From: Winogradskyella echinorum
Lineage (GTDB): Bacteria; Bacteroidota; Bacteroidia; Flavobacteriales; Flavobacteriaceae
Assembly (NCBI RefSeq): GCF_014297365.1
Contig: NZ_JACOQD010000003.1
Coordinates: forward strand, 248,001-312,000
Direction: 5' to 3'
DNA length: 64,000 nucleotides
Shown here: positions 42,594 through 50,612 of the stretch, one piece after another
How the letters are laid out: each line of letters starts with the position of its first letter
Position numbering within the stretch: the first letter of the stretch is position 1
The notes under the pieces: model-generated
Told to the model about the DNA's origin: nothing
The model's database searches: none
The model's input: only the letters and a program-made list of their open reading frames with translations
Program-made: the position numbers and the translations under genes

Positions 42594-43664
42594 ATGAAAA
42601 AAACACTATTAATTATTAGCTTAATTCTATGCTTTGCTTCCCATGGGCAAAAATATAGCTTTATACCAGATAGTTTAATGTTACTTCCAATGCGAGAACT
42701 GGTAAAAAAAGAACCACCTGCAGATTTTGAACCAGTATATTATGAGGATGGAACAAAAGCATCATTTAAAGATGTACTGCCATTAATTATGAATCGAAAA
42801 TTAATACCTCAAATGTTTGTCGATGAAAATGGAGAATACAAAGCTTTAGTTGTTAAAAGCACGCTTAAAAATGAAGACATAAGAATTGTATTTGCTGATA
42901 TACCTAAATCATTGGAAAAACATGGCTATTCTTTTGGCAATCCTGACAGTGATACGGTAATCATAAATATAGATGGTGGACCTGAAAATGATCTTAACAC
43001 GTATGTGTTTGAATATATATTTAGCGTTCTAGGTAAAATTGATGAAAACAATTATTTTTTAATAAATATGCGTGAATCACAAACACTACATCCAGAAGAA
43101 ACAGAAAAGGAAGAAATATCGTGGGAAGAAGCTAAAAATTATAATGAAAAAACGGTAAAAACCCTTTATGACCTCATTAGTTACTTTAAATCATTAAATA
43201 AAAAAGTGTATGTTGTTGGTGGATCTTACGGCTCTTTAGTTGGTTTAAAATCTCTTGTTGATTACAACAATATTGCAGACGGATATTTATTAATGTGCGG
43301 TAGACTTGATATGACTAAAGAAATCAGTACAGCTTATTCTAAAGGGTACGAGGCGAAATTTGAAGAAGACGCAACCACGCCAATAATTGGTGAAAAATCA
43401 GATAATGTATATACAGTTAACATGCGTAAAATTGCCGCAGCAATAAATAGAGACGAAAAATATACTGAATTGCTAAAAGATTCAGATCTCTCTAACCTCA
43501 CCTATTATTACAGCGAAATCGACCAAAGTGTTGGAAAACTAACAGAAAAGGAAATAGCATTCCTCAAATCAAAAAACGCTAAAGTAGTAAGTGTAAAAAT
43601 TGAACACAGAAAATATTTCAACCTACTTTTAAAAGAAGGCCTGGAAATTTTGTTAGATGATTAA
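42594..43664 (+). CDS. Exported alpha/beta-hydrolase-like protein
   Basis: A 356-residue protein with a signal peptide (MKKTLLIISLILCFASHGQ). The nucleophile elbow VYVVGGSYGSLVGLKSLV (G-x-S-x-G, about residue 209-213) and the preceding strand VIINIDGGPENDLN identify an alpha/beta hydrolase. The acid and His are less clear (IEHRKYFNLLL near the end may hold the His). Family-level substrate is unknown. It stands alone inside a block bounded by attC-like sites. Confidence 0.75.
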   Translation: MKKTLLIISLILCFASHGQKYSFIPDSLMLLPMRELVKKEPPADFEPVYYEDGTKASFKDVLPLIMNRKLIPQMFVDENGEYKALVVKSTLKNEDIRIVFADIPKSLEKHGYSFGNPDSDTVIINIDGGPENDLNTYVFEYIFSVLGKIDENNYFLINMRESQTLHPEETEKEEISWEEAKNYNEKTVKTLYDLISYFKSLNKKVYVVGGSYGSLVGLKSLVDYNNIADGYLLMCGRLDMTKEISTAYSKGYEAKFEEDATTPIIGEKSDNVYTVNMRKIAAAINRDEKYTELLKDSDLSNLTYYYSEIDQSVGKLTEKEIAFLKSKNAKVVSVKIEHRKYFNLLLKEGLEILLDD

Positions 43665-43685
43665 GAATACTAAAATTACGTTTTA

Positions 43686-43813
43686 TAACAAGGGATATAA
43701 GTAATTGCTTGGCCTGGTCTACTTCTGAACATTTCTTGGGATTTTCAGTTTGGTGCGTACCCACAAAGGTAATCACTAAATAGCGTAACTACTGATAGCC
43801 GAGACCGTTAAAT
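43686..43813 (+). repeat. attC-like inverted repeat after the alpha/beta hydrolase gene
   Basis: Left arm TAACAAGGGATATAAGTAAT (43686-43705), right end GTTAAAT (43807-43813, GTTRRRY). The right arm read on the minus strand has TTTAACGG then CTATCAGTAGTTAC, weakly pairing with the left. Begins 21 bp after the stop. Weaker than the site at 42188. Confidence 0.5.
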
Positions 43814-43821
43814 ATTCTTCC

Positions 43822-44505
43822 TTAAAAAAACTCAGCATACTGCATTACTCTAAAGTCAAAAGTGTTAAAATTTGGATTTTTAGATTTGAGTTGTTTGTAT
43901 AATGGTAACCTGCTTATAGAAATATTTGCTGCTCCTGAACCTGAGGTTAAAGATACAGTTTCTATAGTTCTAAATGTTTGAGATCCTGTCTTTGGCTCAG
44001 ATTGACAAAGTGAGAATTTGTGTATTCGTGGCACTTCGTTATTTACTAATTCTAATTTTAGGTTGTAATCTTTTAAATGTTTTCTAAAAAAATATTCTGG
44101 TCCATTTTTACTATTACCTCCAGTAAACAAAATTGTTTCTATACTTGGATATTGTTTTAAATACCCAACAATATCTCGCAATATAATATTTTTCATTCCT
44201 AAGTCCGAGGCATCGATTTTTTCGCGTTCTGCACTTTCTACTATATCACAAACACCTATTTTGTGTTTTATTAGAAACGCTTTGCGTTGGTCTATAGCTT
44301 CATTAGAGTTATCGTACCGTAAATTGAGATTATGAATTTTGTCTATAAACAACCACAAGGAATTGTAATAACTACCATAACAGAAGTCCACATCTTTTTC
44401 GAGTAATTCTCCTGTTGAAAATCGTGGAGGAGGTAGTGTGCCAACGATTAGTTTTTTAGTGTCTGACTGAATGAAAGGTTTGTATGGGTGTTTGTGTTTA
44501 AACAT
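43822..44505 (-). CDS. Uracil-DNA-glycosylase-family protein
   Basis: A 227-residue protein; the start at 44505 (MFKHKHPYKPFIQSDTKKL) fits the family and avoids including a REP-like palindrome in the frame. Motifs: LIVGTLPPPRF (water-activating loop region), CYGSYYNSLWLFIDKI, GVCDIVESAEREKIDASD and LFTGGNSKNGPEYF. This resembles UDG/mismatch-glycosylase-like proteins of Bacteroidota; activity is not certain, as the canonical Asp/Asn residues cannot be confirmed. Its 3' end directly abuts an attC-like site, and its final 29 codons recur as a fragment at 42327. Confidence 0.75.
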   Translation of the reverse strand: MFKHKHPYKPFIQSDTKKLIVGTLPPPRFSTGELLEKDVDFCYGSYYNSLWLFIDKIHNLNLRYDNSNEAIDQRKAFLIKHKIGVCDIVESAEREKIDASDLGMKNIILRDIVGYLKQYPSIETILFTGGNSKNGPEYFFRKHLKDYNLKLELVNNEVPRIHKFSLCQSEPKTGSQTFRTIETVSLTSGSGAANISISRLPLYKQLKSKNPNFNTFDFRVMQYAEFF

Positions 44506-44516
44506 TTTATTATCTG

Positions 44517-44589
44517 TCATTCCTGCGTAGACAGAAATCAATTTTCTGATTGGTTTTAACTTAAGAGATTCCTGCTTTCGCAGAAATGA
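44517..44589. repeat. Pair of inverted REP-like palindromes
   Basis: TCATTCCTGCGTAGACAG at 44517-44539 (extended) and GATTCCTGCTTTCGCAG at 44567-44589 are inverted copies of one 23-bp motif with a 27-bp spacer. They lie between the glycosylase-like and TPR genes. Confidence 0.75.
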
Positions 44590-44593
44590 TAAA

Positions 44594-45316
44594 CTACAAC
44601 GTTTTTATTAAACGTTCTACTTCAATGATTGTAGATCTGTATATACGTCTGTTGGGTTTTGTCATGTGCTGCGCTTCTGCTGAAATTTCTTGTAAGAGTT
44701 CCTTACCTTCAGCAGTTCTATTGTTTTCTAGATAGAATTTTGCAAGCTCTAAACGTTCGTTATAATTAGAGTAAGGTCTATCGATTTGTTTTAATTGTTC
44801 TTCTGCTTTATCTAGTTGTCCTATTTCTTTTAACGCTAAGCCATAACAAAACTGTTGTTTAGAGCCTTTAAATTCTGGTTTACTTAAAATGGCTTCAGAA
44901 TGCCCAATAACACCTGCATAATCATTGAGTTGAAAATAACATAAAATTAATTGCTGATGCGCAAACAGACTATTTTGATCTGTATCTTCTAAGGTTTTCT
45001 TATAATTAATTATAGCATTTGGTATATCTTTATTTTCAATATACGCATCAGCTAACTCAATTCTATTGGTATAAGTATCAGAAAATTCAATCTTCTTTTC
45101 TAAATCTTTTATCTTTTTAGTAGGATTAATTATAGACGTAATTTCATCCTGAATTTTAACAGCATCTTGTTGATTATATACTTGTGTAATGATATAAATT
45201 ATAGAACCTACAACAGGAATAAAAAGTATAAGAAAAAACCAATAATAAGGCTTATGGTTTTTGTAAACATGATAAATACAAAATGCCTGAAGGGCAACGA
45301 TTAAATAATAATGCAT
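44594..45316 (-). CDS. Membrane-anchored TPR protein
   Basis: A 240-residue protein with two N-terminal hydrophobic helices (YLIVALQAFCIYHVYK, YYWFFLILFIPVVGSIIYII) of the PLDc_N type, followed by TPR-like helical repeats (RIELADAYIENKDIPNAIIN, AHQQLILCYFQLNDYAGVIG, CYGLALKEIGQLDKAEEQLK, RLELAKFYLENNRTAEGKEL). It would expose TPR protein-binding surface in the cytoplasm. Partner unknown. It lies 30 bp after yaaA on the same strand. Confidence 0.8.
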   Translation of the reverse strand: MHYYLIVALQAFCIYHVYKNHKPYYWFFLILFIPVVGSIIYIITQVYNQQDAVKIQDEITSIINPTKKIKDLEKKIEFSDTYTNRIELADAYIENKDIPNAIINYKKTLEDTDQNSLFAHQQLILCYFQLNDYAGVIGHSEAILSKPEFKGSKQQFCYGLALKEIGQLDKAEEQLKQIDRPYSNYNERLELAKFYLENNRTAEGKELLQEISAEAQHMTKPNRRIYRSTIIEVERLIKTL

Positions 45317-45346
45317 GAAAAATAATTAGTCCTTTAAAGATAGAAA

Positions 45347-46105
45347 CTATCTTGTAAAAACCAACTCATTCTCTGAAGACAATTCTTCACTAAAACCATA
45401 GTTTTCGTAATTAAAACCTTTTATATCATCTAAGGTTTTAGCGTTTGTATCTATAATATAACGTGTCATTAACCCTCTAGCTAACTTCGCAAAAATAGCA
45501 ACGATCTTATATTGTCCGTTTTTAAATTCTTTAAAAGCAATATTTACTACTGGCACTTTTAATGCCTTTTTATCTATGGCTTTAGAATATTCGTTACTAG
45601 CAAGGTTTAAAAAAAGTTCACCTTCTTTTAACTCATCATTTAGAGCTTGTGTTACCTTTTTTTGCCAAAATTCATAAAGGTTTTTGTTTTTTCCTACGGG
45701 CATTTTAGTTCCCATTTCTAAACGGTATGGCTGAATAAGGTCTAAAGGTTTTAGGATTCCATAAAGTCCAGATATAATTCTAACGGTATCTTCTACCTTA
45801 TCGAGTTTTTTAGTATCTATACTATAAGCATCTAAACCTCTGTAAACATCTCCACTAAATGCATAAATAGCTGGTCTGGCATTATCTTTTGTAAATGGTA
45901 AGCGCCATTCTTGATTACGCTCATAGTTAAGCTGACCTAAATTATCTGAGATATGCATTAGTTTAGACAAACTTTTTGCAGACTTTTTCTTTAATAATTT
46001 ATTTAAACGTTCTGCTTCAGCTAAAAAACAACCTTCTGTAGTTTTAGTAGTTGGAAGTTTACTTTCAAAATCTAAAGACTTTGCAGGTGATAATACGAGT
46101 TTCAT
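45347..46105 (-). CDS. yaaA: Peroxide stress protein YaaA
   Basis: A 252-residue UPF0246 protein. It lowers free iron and protects DNA under peroxide stress in E. coli. Signature segments: [71 protein letters not shown]. The start at 46105 (MKLVLSPAK) is preferred; an upstream in-frame ATG at 46117 runs into a hairpin repeat (46110-46130). Confidence 0.94.
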   Translation of the reverse strand: MKLVLSPAKSLDFESKLPTTKTTEGCFLAEAERLNKLLKKKSAKSLSKLMHISDNLGQLNYERNQEWRLPFTKDNARPAIYAFSGDVYRGLDAYSIDTKKLDKVEDTVRIISGLYGILKPLDLIQPYRLEMGTKMPVGKNKNLYEFWQKKVTQALNDELKEGELFLNLASNEYSKAIDKKALKVPVVNIAFKEFKNGQYKIVAIFAKLARGLMTRYIIDTNAKTLDDIKGFNYENYGFSEELSSENELVFTR

Positions 46106-46109
46106 ATAC

Positions 46110-46130
46110 ATGCCCACGAAAGTGGGTATC
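46110..46130. repeat. REP-like palindrome upstream of yaaA
   Basis: TGCCCAC GAAA GTGGGTA arrangement, 7-bp stem with one mismatch, same shape as the palindromes at 44517-44589. Confidence 0.7.
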
Positions 46131-46298
46131 TCTTAAAAGGTTAAACAATTTTTCTTTCCTATTTGTAAAAATACAATGTAATTTAAAGAGTTTCAAATGT
46201 TAGTGACAACTAATCGCGATAGTGATATAATTAAAGTCTATATCGCTTTGAGTCTATGAACTTGATATTCTAAATTTAAAGCTTGAATGCTGTGTTAG

Positions 46299-46319
46299 AT
46301 GCTGAAATAAATTCAGCAT
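46299..46319. repeat. REP-like palindrome downstream of rluD
   Basis: ATGCTGAA / TTCAGCAT with a short ATAAA-type loop, 26 bp behind the rluD stop, no T tract. The 239 bp between yaaA and rluD otherwise shows nothing. Confidence 0.7.
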
Positions 46320-46344
46320 GATAAAAAAAGAATATCATAGTTCT

Positions 46345-47379
46345 TTAGGAGTCTTGATGCTTTGCATAATGCCTCCATTTCTCAATACATTGAGCAATAT
46401 CCTCTGGGATTTCAGATTCAAACTTTAAAAACTTTCCTGTTGTAGGATGCACAAAACCTAAAGTTCTTGCATGTAAAGCTTGTCTTGGTAATACTTTAAA
46501 ACAATTATCTACAAATTGCTTGTACTTTGTAAATGTTGTGCCTTTTAAAATGCGCTCACCACCATAACGCTCGTCGTTAAAAAGTGTATGGCCAATATGT
46601 TTCATGTGTACACGGATTTGATGTGTACGACCTGTTTCGAGTTTACAACTTACTAAAGTAACATAACCCAAACGCTCTATCACCTTATAATGCGTTATGG
46701 CTGGTTTTCCTTTATCTATATCTTCTCCTTCGTAAACTGTATTTTGTAATCTGTTTTTTGGATGACGACCAATATGACCTTCAATAGTACCTTCGTCTTC
46801 TTCCATATTTCCCCAAACTAAAGCAACATATTCGCGTTCGCTTGTTTTCTTTGCAAACTGATTAGAAAGATGAGCCATTGCTTGCTCTGTCTTAGCAATT
46901 ACAAGTAATCCACTGGTATCCTTATCTATACGATGCACAAGACCTGGTCTTTCACTAGAGTTATTTGGTAGATTTTCAAAATGAAAAATTAACGCATTAA
47001 TTAAGGTCCCAGAGTAGTTTCCATGACCTGGATGTACAACCATACCAGCTGGTTTGTTTACTACCAACAAATCATCATCTTCATAAACTATATCTATAGG
47101 AATATCTTCTGCAATTAATAAATTCTCATGAGGAGGATGCTCAAATTTTACAGAAATAAAATCATTGGGTTTTACCTTATAATTCGATTTTACTGGTACA
47201 TTATTTACAAAAATACTTCCGTCTTTTGCTGCGGCCTGAATTTTATTACGCGTAGCGTTTTCAATAAAATTCATTAAGTATTTATCTATTCTAAGAGGCT
47301 GTTGGCCTTTATCTACATTAATTGCATGATGCTCGTAAAGCTCATCTTCTTGTTCGGAAATATCTGGAATATTTGGCAT
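46345..47379 (-). CDS. rluD: 23S rRNA pseudouridine synthase (RluD-like)
   Basis: A 344-residue protein: N-terminal S4 RNA-binding domain (LRIDKYLMNFIENATRNKIQ), then the pseudouridine synthase fold with catalytic Asp in GLVHRIDKDTSGLLVIAK, and IRVHMKHIGHTLFNDERYG. It makes pseudouridines in helix 69 of 23S rRNA. It ends the operon with the PASTA protein (5-bp gap). The RluD name rests on length and S4 domain. Confidence 0.9.
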   Translation of the reverse strand: MPNIPDISEQEDELYEHHAINVDKGQQPLRIDKYLMNFIENATRNKIQAAAKDGSIFVNNVPVKSNYKVKPNDFISVKFEHPPHENLLIAEDIPIDIVYEDDDLLVVNKPAGMVVHPGHGNYSGTLINALIFHFENLPNNSSERPGLVHRIDKDTSGLLVIAKTEQAMAHLSNQFAKKTSEREYVALVWGNMEEDEGTIEGHIGRHPKNRLQNTVYEGEDIDKGKPAITHYKVIERLGYVTLVSCKLETGRTHQIRVHMKHIGHTLFNDERYGGERILKGTTFTKYKQFVDNCFKVLPRQALHARTLGFVHPTTGKFLKFESEIPEDIAQCIEKWRHYAKHQDS

Positions 47380-47384
47380 GTCTA

Positions 47385-47936
47385 TTAGCGTTTACCATTT
47401 CCTAAAACCAAATCTATGGTAGAAGTAAGTGGTAAAAGTTCACCTGGTTTTAATGTTTTGCCTTTGTGTTTCATACCTAAAACAACATCTTTTCCAATGT
47501 TATCTATGTATGTGATTTTACCCACTTTAAACTCTAAAGCCTGTAATTGAGGCTTGGCTTGTCTAAAGGTGCGTTTTAAAATATCTGGCACTTCAACTTT
47601 TCTATAATCTGAAGGGTTTAAGATTAAGTAAATCTTTCTGTTTTCTTTTACCTGAGCACCTGCAGCTGGGTTTTGTTCAATTACAGAATACTTAGGATAA
47701 TTAGGATTAAAATTTGCCGAGTCTTGGATTTTCATTGTTAAATCATTATCCTTCAATTCTATTTTAGCAGTTTCTATAGACTTACCTTTTAAATCTGGCA
47801 CAACCACAAAATCACCATGATTTGTCGTAATCGTTAACCATTTTAACATTAAAAAACACAACACTACTACTGCAACAACAGCTAATGCTAATTGCTTAAA
47901 AAACACTTTACTGGTAAGAAACTTAACAAAACTCAT
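47385..47936 (-). CDS. PASTA-domain membrane protein
   Basis: A 183-residue protein with one membrane helix near the N-terminus (LALAVVAVVVLCFLML) and two PASTA repeats (about 44-112 and 115-180), the first with VVPDLKGKSIETAKIELKDN and VIEQNPAAGAQVKE. PASTA domains bind peptidoglycan muropeptides. No kinase domain is attached. Adjacent to rluD, as commonly seen in Bacteroidota. Confidence 0.88.
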   Translation of the reverse strand: MSFVKFLTSKVFFKQLALAVVAVVVLCFLMLKWLTITTNHGDFVVVPDLKGKSIETAKIELKDNDLTMKIQDSANFNPNYPKYSVIEQNPAAGAQVKENRKIYLILNPSDYRKVEVPDILKRTFRQAKPQLQALEFKVGKITYIDNIGKDVVLGMKHKGKTLKPGELLPLTSTIDLVLGNGKR

Positions 47937-47955
47937 GAGCTAAATAATTATTGGA

Positions 47956-47963
47956 CAAAACTA
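47956..47963 (-). promoter_or_regulatory. -7 element of the PASTA-rluD operon
   Basis: TAGTTTTG on the minus strand (47963-47956). Leader of ~15 nt. No strong -33. Confidence 0.55.
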
Positions 47964-48144
47964 ATAAAATATAACGTTATAATAACGGCACATAATTAAA
48001 ATACGTATCAAAATGACATTTAGTTTGTTGAAAATAAATTATACATTTACGTTACAATATAAAGATTAAAATATCTTACACTAAAAACCTAGTGTATATT
48101 CTTAACTACTGAAAAAAAAATCATCATAAGCAAGTTCAGCATAA

Positions 48145-49119
48145 ATGAAAAAAAATATTGCAATCATAATGGGAGGTTACACAAGCGAGTTTCAAATTTC
48201 GCTAAAGAGTGGTAATGTGGTTTATGAAACCTTAAATAAGGAAAAATATAATGCATATCGTATTCATGTTTTTAAAGATAAATGGGTGTTTGTAAATGAT
48301 CTTAATGAAGAATTCCCTGTTGATAAAAATGATTTTTCGGTCTTGGTAAATGAAACCAAAATTACTTTCGACTGTGTATTTAATGCTATACATGGTTCTC
48401 CAGGAGAGGATGGTTTTATGCAGGCTTATTTTAAATTAATTAATTTACCACAGACCAGTTGTGGTATGTATCAATCTGCTCTAACCTATAATAAACGAGA
48501 TCTGCTAGCAACCTTAAAACCATATGGAATTAAAACGGCAGAAAGCTACCCTCTTAATCTTGGAGATACAATAGACGAAGATACAATTATCTCTAAAGTA
48601 GGTTTACCTTGTTTTGTAAAAGCTAATAAGGCTGGTAGTAGCTTCGGAATTTCAAAAGTGTATAAAAAAGAAGATTTACAAACGGCAATAGATAACTCTT
48701 TTAAAGAGGATAATGAAATTATAATCGAACAGTTTTTAGATGGTGTTGAAGTTTCTGTTGGAGTCATTTCTTATAAAGGACAAACAACTGTTTTACCAAT
48801 TACAGAAATTGTATCTGAAAATGATTTCTTCGATTACCAAGCTAAATACGAAGGTAAATCTCAAGAAATTACACCTGCTCGTATTTCTGAAGTTTATGCC
48901 AATAAAGTAAGAGTCGAAGCAAAAAAAATATATGAAATTCTAAAAATGAAAGGGTTTTCTAGAAGCGAATTTATAGCTAAAAATAATGAGCCCTATTTAC
49001 TCGAGGTAAACACTGTCCCAGGGTTAACTAAAGAAAGTATTTTACCTCAGCAAGCCGCAGAAGCTGGTATTAGCATGAGTGATTTGTTTGATAATGCTAT
49101 TGAAGAAGCGTTGAAATAG
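48145..49119 (+). CDS. ddl: D-alanine--D-alanine ligase
   Basis: ATP-grasp enzyme of 324 residues that forms the D-Ala-D-Ala end of peptidoglycan precursors. GGYTSEFQISLKSG, HGSPGEDGFMQAYF, the ATP-binding VKANKAGSSFGISKV, IEQFLDGVEVSVG, and the metal/substrate LEVNTVPGLTKESILPQQA are visible. It is divergent from the PASTA gene. A four-helix-bundle gene (not usually here) separates it from coaD. Confidence 0.97.
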   Translation: MKKNIAIIMGGYTSEFQISLKSGNVVYETLNKEKYNAYRIHVFKDKWVFVNDLNEEFPVDKNDFSVLVNETKITFDCVFNAIHGSPGEDGFMQAYFKLINLPQTSCGMYQSALTYNKRDLLATLKPYGIKTAESYPLNLGDTIDEDTIISKVGLPCFVKANKAGSSFGISKVYKKEDLQTAIDNSFKEDNEIIIEQFLDGVEVSVGVISYKGQTTVLPITEIVSENDFFDYQAKYEGKSQEITPARISEVYANKVRVEAKKIYEILKMKGFSRSEFIAKNNEPYLLEVNTVPGLTKESILPQQAAEAGISMSDLFDNAIEEALK

Positions 49120-49174
49120 TTTGAATCATGATACTTTAGATACATGAAACAGGACGCATTTTTAGAACGACAAA

Positions 49175-49534
49175 ATGAAAAGACATAATTTTAAAAAGCT
49201 TCAAATATGGCAAGAGAGTATTATAATAATTGCTGATGTTTACGCGTTTACGGCAACTTTACCAGATTATGAGAAGTTTGGTTTAAGGACTCAAATGAAC
49301 AGATGTAGTGTATCTATAGCATCAAATATATCTGAAGGAACTAGTAAAAGAACTGACAAACATTTTATAAAATATTTGGAAGATAGCTTAGGTTCAGCTT
49401 TTGAATTAGAAACACAACTAATCGTCTGTAAAAACCTTAACTTTATACCATTAGAAAAATTTGAATCCTTAGCAGAAAGTGTAAAAACATTACAACAAAA
49501 AATATCAAATTTTATCGATAAACTTGATGATTGA
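49175..49534 (+). CDS. Four-helix-bundle (23S rRNA intervening-sequence) protein
   Basis: A 119-residue protein with the family signature WQESIIIIADVYAFT, YEKFGLRTQMNRCSVSIASN, ISEGTSKRTDKHFIKYLEDS, LGSAFELETQL. These S23-like proteins are known from rRNA intervening sequences and scattered throughout Bacteroidota chromosomes; they may be mobile. Flanked by short inverted GAATCATGA (49123-49131) and TCATGATTC (49545-49553). Function is unknown. Confidence 0.9.
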   Translation: MKRHNFKKLQIWQESIIIIADVYAFTATLPDYEKFGLRTQMNRCSVSIASNISEGTSKRTDKHFIKYLEDSLGSAFELETQLIVCKNLNFIPLEKFESLAESVKTLQQKISNFIDKLDD

Positions 49535-49580
49535 ATGTCGTTATTCATGATTCTCAAAAAATCAAAAAAAATCAAAAGCT

Positions 49581-50042
49581 ATGAAACGAGCACTTTTCCC
49601 TGGATCTTTCGACCCAATAACAAATGGACACTTCGATATTATAAAGCGTGGTATAAAACTTTTTGACGAAGTCATAGTTGCTATTGGTGTTAATGCAGAT
49701 AAAAAGTACATGTTTTCTTTAGAAGAACGAAAAAGGTTTATTGAAGAGTCTTTTAAAAATGAACCGAAAGTAAAAGTTGTCACTTACCAAGGATTAACTA
49801 TCGATTTTTGCGAAAAAATTGATGCTCAGTTTATATTAAGAGGCTTGCGAAATCCTGCCGATTTTGAATTTGAAAAAGCCATTGCCCATACTAATAGAAA
49901 ACTGTCTAAAATTGAAACGGTATTTTTATTAACTGCAGCTAAGACTTCGTATATATCTTCCTCAATTGTACGAGATGTGATTAGAAATAATGGTGACTAT
50001 ACTAAACTTGTTCCTGAAAGCGTAAGAGTTAATTCTAAATAG
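49581..50042 (+). CDS. coaD: Phosphopantetheine adenylyltransferase
   Basis: Fourth step of coenzyme A synthesis: transfers AMP to 4'-phosphopantetheine. A 153-residue nucleotidyltransferase with FPGSFDPITNGHFDIIKR (H-x-G-H-like TNGH), GLRNPADFEFE and SSSIVRDVIRNNGD. Length is normal. It follows the four-helix-bundle gene after 46 bp and ddl before that. Confidence 0.96.
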   Translation: MKRALFPGSFDPITNGHFDIIKRGIKLFDEVIVAIGVNADKKYMFSLEERKRFIEESFKNEPKVKVVTYQGLTIDFCEKIDAQFILRGLRNPADFEFEKAIAHTNRKLSKIETVFLLTAAKTSYISSSIVRDVIRNNGDYTKLVPESVRVNSK

Positions 50043-50165
50043 AATTCAAAATAACAACAACTTTATTTTCAGTGTATTTTAATACACAAGTCTAAAAACA
50101 CATCTGAATTTCTGTAACAAAATGTTGTATTTTACTACATATAATTAATATGTTACACTTTTGTT

Positions 50166-50612
50166 ATGGCACATACATTTACATATTTATTCTTTAAAAT
50201 GAAGTTGATTCAGCCTTCGGAGAATACGATTATGGATTGGAGAGATGTTAATGCTGTAGATAAAATTGAGTATGCCCTTAAACATGGTAATTATAAGACG
50301 CGCCAGCTCGCTGCTGAGGCTTTAGAGCAAATTGGTAGACCGTCATCGATTCCTATTTTGCTCAATGCAATGAACGATAAAATTCAGAAAGTTTCTATTG
50401 CTGCTTTAAATGCTCTAGAAGCCTTAGGGTGTAATGACGACTTGGTTATTTCTATTACTAGAAAACGCTTTAATTGGGTAAAAGAACTCAGAGATAAAGA
50501 AGAAAATCGCAAAGTAAAAAAGGATAAAAAGCACAACATTTATCGTTGGAAACGCGCTAGCAAAGAATCTTTTGATCGTGTTAAAGAACAACTCAAAAAA
50601 CCAATGCGTTAA
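50166..50612 (+). CDS. HEAT-repeat protein
   Basis: A 148-residue soluble protein with one or two HEAT repeats (DAVDKIEYALKHGN-like VDKIEYALKHGNYKTRQLAA, EALEQIGRPSSIPILLNAMN, DKIQKVSIAALNALEALG) and a basic tail (KVKKDKKHNIYRWKR). The ATG at 50199 (MKLIQPSENTIMDW) is an alternative start. It is convergent with the GSCFA gene and shares its last 4 bp, TTAA, with it. Confidence 0.78.
   Translation: MAHTFTYLFFKMKLIQPSENTIMDWRDVNAVDKIEYALKHGNYKTRQLAAEALEQIGRPSSIPILLNAMNDKIQKVSIAALNALEALGCNDDLVISITRKRFNWVKELRDKEENRKVKKDKKHNIYRWKRASKESFDRVKEQLKKPMR

Noticed and set aside
39833..43813. Complete integron
   Set aside because: No tyrosine recombinase, attI or Pc promoter is in the window; only attC-like sites are supported.
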